DNA from: a virus
Virus record (IMG/VR): IMGVR_UViG_3300037247_000655
Coordinates: 62,001-126,000 of that record
Direction: 5' to 3' (one strand)
Length of the DNA: 64,000 nucleotides
In this document: piece after piece, positions 59,323-64,000 of the stretch
Numbering within the stretch: position 1 is the stretch's first letter
Layout of the letters: the number at the start of each line of letters is the position of its first letter
Position numbers and translations under genes: made by a program
Notes under the pieces: model-generated
What the model saw: the letters and a program-made list of their open reading frames with translations, nothing else
What the model was told of the DNA's origin: nothing
Database searches by the model: none

Positions 59323-60481
59323 CTCTCTTAAGATAATATCCACGGTCAAAGAACGGAAAGAACTCAGGGGAAAATTTCGTTATGCTACCCTTAATGTCCT
59401 GCTGTAAAGTTACAATACAAAATCCTACATGAGCTGCAAGCTTTCGTTTACGCATGAATAAAGTTTGGTCTTGCATTGTCCCTGCTTGTAAACAATGAAT
59501 GTTTCTAACGTAACAATATTCCATTTTATGATAATGTCCTATTATGCATACTGCTGGTTTTTCCCCTCCTGTAAAACTTTCTGCCAATTTTTGAGAAGAG
59601 TATGAAAGAGCATATGAACTACCCCCGCCAGCATGAATAACTTTTATAATAGCTGATCCATGTGGCGCCTTTAATTCAAAATCCGACTCCATATATCCCA
59701 GATAGACTAGATCTTCTCGGCCTTGAGCCCTTGCTTCTAACATCAAATAACGACCAAACTCGATTCCTTCTCGTTGGTGCCACCACCCACAATGGTCATC
59801 TCCATCTACGTAATATGTTTTAATTCCTGGTTTTGAAGGCCAGTGATCTATCGCGTATTGACATTGATCTGCGATACCGTGAGCTAGTAATTCGTGAGTA
59901 TTGAATCTACATTCTCCATCTACATAATTTCCTGGGCATAGAACTGTTGTTATCCCCCTTCTTTCGAATTCGTCATAAGCAGCATTAAGTACATCTAGTC
60001 GTTCAGCCTTACTGCATAGATGCATATCTGCAATGACACCGAATGATATTGGTTTTCCGTAGTTATGATTTGCCATTATAATCTTTGGACAAGATTGTTC
60101 CACCGATTTACCAAGTTGAATTGTGCTGCCACGTCGCATTATAATGTAACCGCGCTCTTCCATATCATTAATTACAGCAAGCACATCCTCCTCTGTTGAA
60201 TGCATCTTCTCAGCAACCTTGGCGGGTGTAATCGCTTTCTTTATGCGTCTAGCAACTTCTGATCTAAACAAAGGATCACTTGGATCAATTCCCACAATAG
60301 GTACACCTGATAATATTGTTTCTGCCTGGGTGATAAGCTTCCGAGCCTTCCATACGGAAACACCTAAAGTACTCGCCACTTCTTCCCTTAATGTACCAGT
60401 ACTCCCAGCCTTATTGTGAGATCTAATAAGTTGAATAACTTCCTGCACCTCTGCGCTCAATTGCGGCTTTTCTTTAGCCAT
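59291..60481 (-). CDS. Calcineurin-like phosphoesterase with N-terminal winged helix
   Basis: A 396-residue protein. Residues 1-130 contain two helix-turn-helix-like repeats (T-L-G-V-S-V-W-K-A-R-K-L; A-E-K-M-H-S-T-E-E-D-V). The phosphoesterase domain has A-D-M-H (about 152), P-G-N-Y-V-D-G in place of G-D-x-x-D-G (about 185), G-D-D-H in place of G-N-H-D (about 226), a His in V-I-H-A-G-G (about 283) and G-H-Y-H-K (about 313). Most metal ligands persist, so activity on DNA or nucleotides is plausible. Confidence 0.78.
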   Translation of the reverse strand: MAKEKPQLSAEVQEVIQLIRSHNKAGSTGTLREEVASTLGVSVWKARKLITQAETILSGVPIVGIDPSDPLFRSEVARRIKKAITPAKVAEKMHSTEEDVLAVINDMEERGYIIMRRGSTIQLGKSVEQSCPKIIMANHNYGKPISFGVIADMHLCSKAERLDVLNAAYDEFERRGITTVLCPGNYVDGECRFNTHELLAHGIADQCQYAIDHWPSKPGIKTYYVDGDDHCGWWHQREGIEFGRYLMLEARAQGREDLVYLGYMESDFELKAPHGSAIIKVIHAGGGSSYALSYSSQKLAESFTGGEKPAVCIIGHYHKMEYCYVRNIHCLQAGTMQDQTLFMRKRKLAAHVGFCIVTLQQDIKGSITKFSPEFFPFFDRGYYLKRDGITERLQGD

Positions 60482-60483
60482 AT

Positions 60484-63408
60484 CTAACTTCCACCTTTCG
60501 TTGTATCACATTTACCGCTTGGACAATCATTAACCGCAGCTTCTTCCGCCATGTCATCCAAGTGTTTTTTAGCCTCAGATATAGGCATAGGAACCAGAGG
60601 ACTCTCTCCCTTACTTCCATCCCTATACACGGTTATTCCCTTGAGTTTTACTATATGTTTTCTCAAATCCTTTGACAACTGTTCTACTGGATAATCTGCT
60701 GGTAAATTTATTGTTTTAGAGATAGAGTTGTCTATATGTTTCTGGCAAGCTACCTGCATTACAAGATGCGCTTCTGGTGAGATATCATGAGCACCCTGAA
60801 AATGTTTAGTAGACCTATGCGTTCGTATGAATTTTTTCAACAATGGATGAACAACAACTTCAGTAACACCATCCCTTTTACTGTCATCATGCATATTTTT
60901 ATGTATGTTAAAGCGTCTCTCATATACCGGTTGAAACAATGGTTCAATACCGGATGAACAACCAGCAACGATGGATGTTGTCCCAGTCGGCGCAATACAG
61001 AGTAAAGCACAGTTTCTGATACCATGTTCTTTAATTAATCTCCGATGATTGCGAGTTAAATGTTTCCTAGCAAAACCAGTTTTGATATGCTGTTCTGCAT
61101 CAAAAGAATGGAATGGTCCCTTTTCTATTGCAATTCTTATGCTAGCGTGATAAGCCTGTTTTTTTATGCAGTTCATCACCTTATCAATCAGATCCCTAGA
61201 TTCTTGACTAGAATATTTTATACCTAGTTCAAGCAACATGTCATGAAGTCCCATCACTCCCAAGCCAATTCGACGATGTTTTTGAGATGTTTCTTCTATC
61301 AGAGGCAGTGGATAATTATTTTGATCTAACACGTTGTCTAGGAAACGAACACTTAGAGAAACTGTTTCTTCTAACATATCTAGGTCAATCTCATTATCAA
61401 CGACATGAGTGTGTAAATTTATAGCTCCTAAACAGCAGCATCCATATTCTTCCAAAGTGACCTCACCGCAATTTCCAACAACCAGTCCATTAACTATTAA
61501 GGAATGTGTATCAGGTTCATTAAGACAGTAAACATCTTCTACTCCATCCTTAACTATAGATTTGATTTTAGTGATAAATCTTTCTGGCTTACGACATTTC
61601 CTTCCCCTTTGATCCAATAATTCAGTAAGTTGTTTTTGTTTATTTCCAGCGAAAGCAATAAGTTTCTCAAAAGTAATAGAATTAGGCCTATTTATAATCA
61701 ATTCGTATTGTGTTTTGCACAGATAGGGTTTGTGCCCACCATGACCATCGGGCAAATTGCGGTATTGTTCATCTCTTCTCTTATGGATACTGGATATTAT
61801 TCCAAAATTGTTGAGAAGAATTTGTACATCCTGTAATAACGGAAGATTACTTTGGGAAAGTCTAACAGAAAGGGAACCTTTGGTTCCACGATCTTTGAGT
61901 TGAACAGAACCATCTGCTTGAAACAATCCAGCCAGATAACCCTTTACTAATTCTCGTGACCCTCTCCAAACTAATTCTGGAACACGATTTTTGAATGTTC
62001 TGATGTTCTCATCAAATTCTTCAGAAAAGTATCTAGATAATCTTATCGACGCAATACGTTTTTTATCCGGTTCCAAACAACTCCTAACAGTTACGAATCC
62101 ATATTCCTTTTTAGTCTTAGTAAATTTTTTATTATTTATTTTTCCATTAACTATACACAGCGTTTGGTCGCATAATTCATCTTCACTCCAGTAATCTAAA
62201 CACATTATAACATCTTTGTCGGATCTAATTGTTGTCCCATCTCCAGTAAATGATCCGATTATCAATCCATCTCCATAATCACCGATATCTCCCCAGATAC
62301 CTTCTCCAGATTGTAAATTAAGTTCATGGCCTTCAGATAATACTTTTAATGGCCTACGGCCTAGTTGTGTTATAAATTCATGATATTCAGTACATCTTAT
62401 CGTATGTCCATGTGATGTGGTTACTTTATAAATTTGCTGCTGTTTCCCCGTCATTTTCACAGGACTTGCTTGTCGAACTTTAATACCGCGTAAAATAGAA
62501 TTTACACATCTATTATCTGTAGATACGTGATTATTCCCGCCAGATTCAAATAACTCACCAAAAGATATAATCCCACGATCTGTATGAAGTCGCATTTCCT
62601 TTGTAAAACAAGGATTAGTTGAGGAGAACTCTCCACCACTGGCATAAGCTAATGTATTTTGTTCATCTATAAAACCCTTATTCAGAAAACCAGGATCTCC
62701 ACCCTTCCACGCATTTTGTATAATCTTATCCCAGACTTCCTTAGCAGGAATCCTACCACGTTCTTCCCCTTGCCACTTAAAGACTATCTCTCCTTGGTCG
62801 TCAAGCAACTTAAAAAACTCATTATCAACCAATACGGAAATATTAGCATTAGTTAATTCTTTGTTATCAAGTTTCGCTTCCAAAAATTCAAGCAGGTCTG
62901 GGTGGTCATAATTCAAACAGAATAAAAGAGCGGATCTGCGCCCCCCACCTTCTCGCAACTCATTACAGACACCATTGACGGCCCTCATCAGACTGACAGA
63001 ACCAGTAGCTTCTCCACCAGTCCCTCTAATCTTCGTGCCTCTAGGTCTAATTTTGGAAAAGTTAATGCCGACTCCACCACCCGTTCCGGAAATGATTGTT
63101 ACATTACGGAGGACATCTCCCCACCCTTCTCGACTGTCCTCTGCGGGAATACAGAAACAGTTTAAAAGCTGACCACGAGGACGCCCTGCTCCTCTCCATA
63201 TCCTACCACCCGGAGAAAAACGATTGGTTTGCAATATCTCAATGAATCTAGCGAAGTACTCATCCCTCTTTGTTCCAAGTTCTGCATCAGCTATATTCCT
63301 GGAGACCCTTTCACAAGCCTGAGAGAATGTCTCCTCTTCATGAATAGCATATCTATCCTTAAAGATCTGTAAAGCGAACCCCTGTGGTTCATACATCTCT
63401 GTGCTCAC
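60484..63408 (-). CDS. nrdJ: Class II ribonucleotide reductase interrupted by an intein
   Basis: A 974-residue precursor; about 594 residues after splicing. GTG 63408 overlaps the previous TAG and follows GGAGG. C in L-L-N-C-F-C near 84, the radical cysteine in N-P-C-G-E at the splice junction, A-P-T-G-T-T-S near 830 and a terminal C-P-S-G-K-C redox pair identify adenosylcobalamin-dependent NrdJ. It reduces ribonucleotides without oxygen and needs no small subunit gene, none of which is seen. Provides dNTPs together with dCMP deaminase. Confidence 0.92.
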   Translation of the reverse strand: MSTEMYEPQGFALQIFKDRYAIHEEETFSQACERVSRNIADAELGTKRDEYFARFIEILQTNRFSPGGRIWRGAGRPRGQLLNCFCIPAEDSREGWGDVLRNVTIISGTGGGVGINFSKIRPRGTKIRGTGGEATGSVSLMRAVNGVCNELREGGGRRSALLFCLNYDHPDLLEFLEAKLDNKELTNANISVLVDNEFFKLLDDQGEIVFKWQGEERGRIPAKEVWDKIIQNAWKGGDPGFLNKGFIDEQNTLAYASGGEFSSTNPCFTKEMRLHTDRGIISFGELFESGGNNHVSTDNRCVNSILRGIKVRQASPVKMTGKQQQIYKVTTSHGHTIRCTEYHEFITQLGRRPLKVLSEGHELNLQSGEGIWGDIGDYGDGLIIGSFTGDGTTIRSDKDVIMCLDYWSEDELCDQTLCIVNGKINNKKFTKTKKEYGFVTVRSCLEPDKKRIASIRLSRYFSEEFDENIRTFKNRVPELVWRGSRELVKGYLAGLFQADGSVQLKDRGTKGSLSVRLSQSNLPLLQDVQILLNNFGIISSIHKRRDEQYRNLPDGHGGHKPYLCKTQYELIINRPNSITFEKLIAFAGNKQKQLTELLDQRGRKCRKPERFITKIKSIVKDGVEDVYCLNEPDTHSLIVNGLVVGNCGEVTLEEYGCCCLGAINLHTHVVDNEIDLDMLEETVSLSVRFLDNVLDQNNYPLPLIEETSQKHRRIGLGVMGLHDMLLELGIKYSSQESRDLIDKVMNCIKKQAYHASIRIAIEKGPFHSFDAEQHIKTGFARKHLTRNHRRLIKEHGIRNCALLCIAPTGTTSIVAGCSSGIEPLFQPVYERRFNIHKNMHDDSKRDGVTEVVVHPLLKKFIRTHRSTKHFQGAHDISPEAHLVMQVACQKHIDNSISKTINLPADYPVEQLSKDLRKHIVKLKGITVYRDGSKGESPLVPMPISEAKKHLDDMAEEAAVNDCPSGKCDTTKGGS
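61471..62610 (-). mobile_element. Intein at the radical cysteine of NrdJ
   Basis: 380 residues from Cys1 (N-P / C-F-T-K-E-M) to N646, followed by extein C-G-E. Block B C-T-E-Y-H-E-F. LAGLIDADG-like helices L-I-I-G-S-F-T-G-D-G and Y-L-A-G-L-F-Q-A-D-G. The C-terminus is L-V-V-G-N, so the penultimate His is replaced by Gly. Such variants can still splice. The NPCGE site is a known hotspot for ribonucleotide reductase inteins. Confidence 0.95.
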
Positions 63409-63983
63409 TAAGCATCTCCTCCATTTATTCGTAAGGTTCTGTCACTATCAGAACCAATAATTGCCTGTTGACTACTACTAGGTTGCTTCTTTAAATACGA
63501 CGTCACAGCGGACCTAAACGGATCTATTGTCCTGCTATAATATTCTCCATAACGAGAGTAAGCCATGGAGTCTGCGATGCGCAACTTGAACCAATTCTGA
63601 ATATTATCCCGTCCAACATCAGCGATGAATTTCCTAATGGTTTTTTCCTTGGTGGCCCCAGTTATGTCATACATATGTGTAGACACTAGCCTGACGACAC
63701 GATCTGTCACATACGAAGAGGCACCCCATTCCCCCAACCTCCTGACCGCTATCTTAGCCGACTCTATATCGTGATTCGGAAATCTAGACTGTGGATTAGT
63801 GGTCGGTTTTATACAACTTTTCCCTAGGTCGTGAAATAGGCCAGACAGCAAAGCTATCGAGGTGGCGTCCGACAGACTATCTATGACCAACATTGTATGT
63901 TCCCACACGGATTGGCCGTTGCTGTGCTTAATATCCTTAGCTACTTCTAGCTCTGGGAAATCAGATGGCGCATGATTAGACAT
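63408..63983 (-). CDS. HD-domain phosphohydrolase-like protein
   Basis: A 191-residue protein: V-W-E-H-T-M-L-V-I near 27, L-L-S-G-L-F-H-D-L-G-K near 46 (the H-D pair), N-H-D near 71 and S-T-H-M-Y near 98. The order H...HD...H...H matches HD enzymes, closest in feel to the HD half of tRNA CCA-adding enzymes, here without the transferase half. It could hydrolyse dNTPs or cyclic phosphates. The gene starts 17 bases from the window end, so upstream control is not visible. Confidence 0.75.
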   Translation of the reverse strand: MSNHAPSDFPELEVAKDIKHSNGQSVWEHTMLVIDSLSDATSIALLSGLFHDLGKSCIKPTTNPQSRFPNHDIESAKIAVRRLGEWGASSYVTDRVVRLVSTHMYDITGATKEKTIRKFIADVGRDNIQNWFKLRIADSMAYSRYGEYYSRTIDPFRSAVTSYLKKQPSSSQQAIIGSDSDRTLRINGGDA

Positions 63984-64000
63984 CCAATAATCACTGGGAT

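Noticed and set aside
63408-63983. DatZ-type dATPase of a 2-aminoadenine (Z-genome) pathway
   Set aside because: HD proteins of similar size exist in that pathway, and a MazG-like gene is present, but no PurZ-like synthetase or PolA-type DpoZ is seen and the polymerase is DnaE.

Overview
The window is part of a large double-stranded DNA bacteriophage genome, moderately AT-rich. It has two opposing transcription blocks. Positions 1-22074 run on the + strand: a tRNA/RNA-repair segment, then a tail-morphogenesis module. Positions 22071-63983 run on the - strand: a glycan/surface-modification module interleaved with replication, recombination and nucleotide metabolism. The two blocks meet at 22071-22074 with overlapping stop codons. 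No terminase, portal, major capsid or tail sheath is visible, so the window does not show the head module and does not settle the tail type. The host cannot be named. A heptose-kinase-like gene and three heptosyltransferase-like genes hint at a Gram-negative host with heptose in its envelope, and none of the tRNA genes encodes the 3' CCA.

+ strand. A terminator, a phage-type promoter and an attenuator-like leader (34-252) precede a DUF4326/SLOG gene pair. Eight recognisable tRNAs (Pro, Asn, Leu, Arg, Lys, Gly, Phe, Gln) and one aberrant tRNA-like gene follow, interrupted by small zinc-finger proteins, an HNH-type homing gene and a T4-Rnl1-like RNA ligase. From 4835 the virion genes begin: a highly expressed looking single gene between a promoter motif and a terminator, three genes ahead of the tape measure, the 1416-residue tape measure, a LamG/repeat adhesin-like protein, baseplate-like proteins and a duplicated pair of small virion proteins. 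Two adjacent endonucleases and a membrane/coiled-coil protein close the block.

- strand, in order of transcription from 63983 downwards. An HD protein, a class II ribonucleotide reductase carrying an intein, a phosphoesterase, two RecB/Cas4-like nucleases, RNase HI, a run of small unknown genes, RecA/UvsX, dCMP deaminase, a possible UvsY-type mediator, DnaB, DnaG, a MazG-like pyrophosphohydrolase, and the N-terminal half of a DnaE polymerase (44234-46609). Then come about 10 kb of glycosyltransferases, methyltransferases, a radical-SAM fusion, a sugar kinase and a sulfotransferase. The C-terminal half of DnaE (32284-34152), SSB and a probable sigma-70-like factor follow, and then a second glycan block including a glycosyltransferase with its own intein. 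Two unassigned proteins, possibly DNA-binding, end the block.

The most notable features are: a DnaE polymerase split in the order N-half, glycan island, C-half with no intein fragments; an intein in a glycosyltransferase; a second intein at the radical cysteine of NrdJ that ends Gly-Asn instead of His-Asn; a probable AUU start codon on an FmdB-like gene; a repeated G[G/C]AACA-17-TATAAY promoter on both strands; a second GTGTATAA motif before virion genes; and a candidate phage sigma factor that could read one of them. Many - strand genes overlap by ATGA, TAATG or TGATG, so translational coupling is general.
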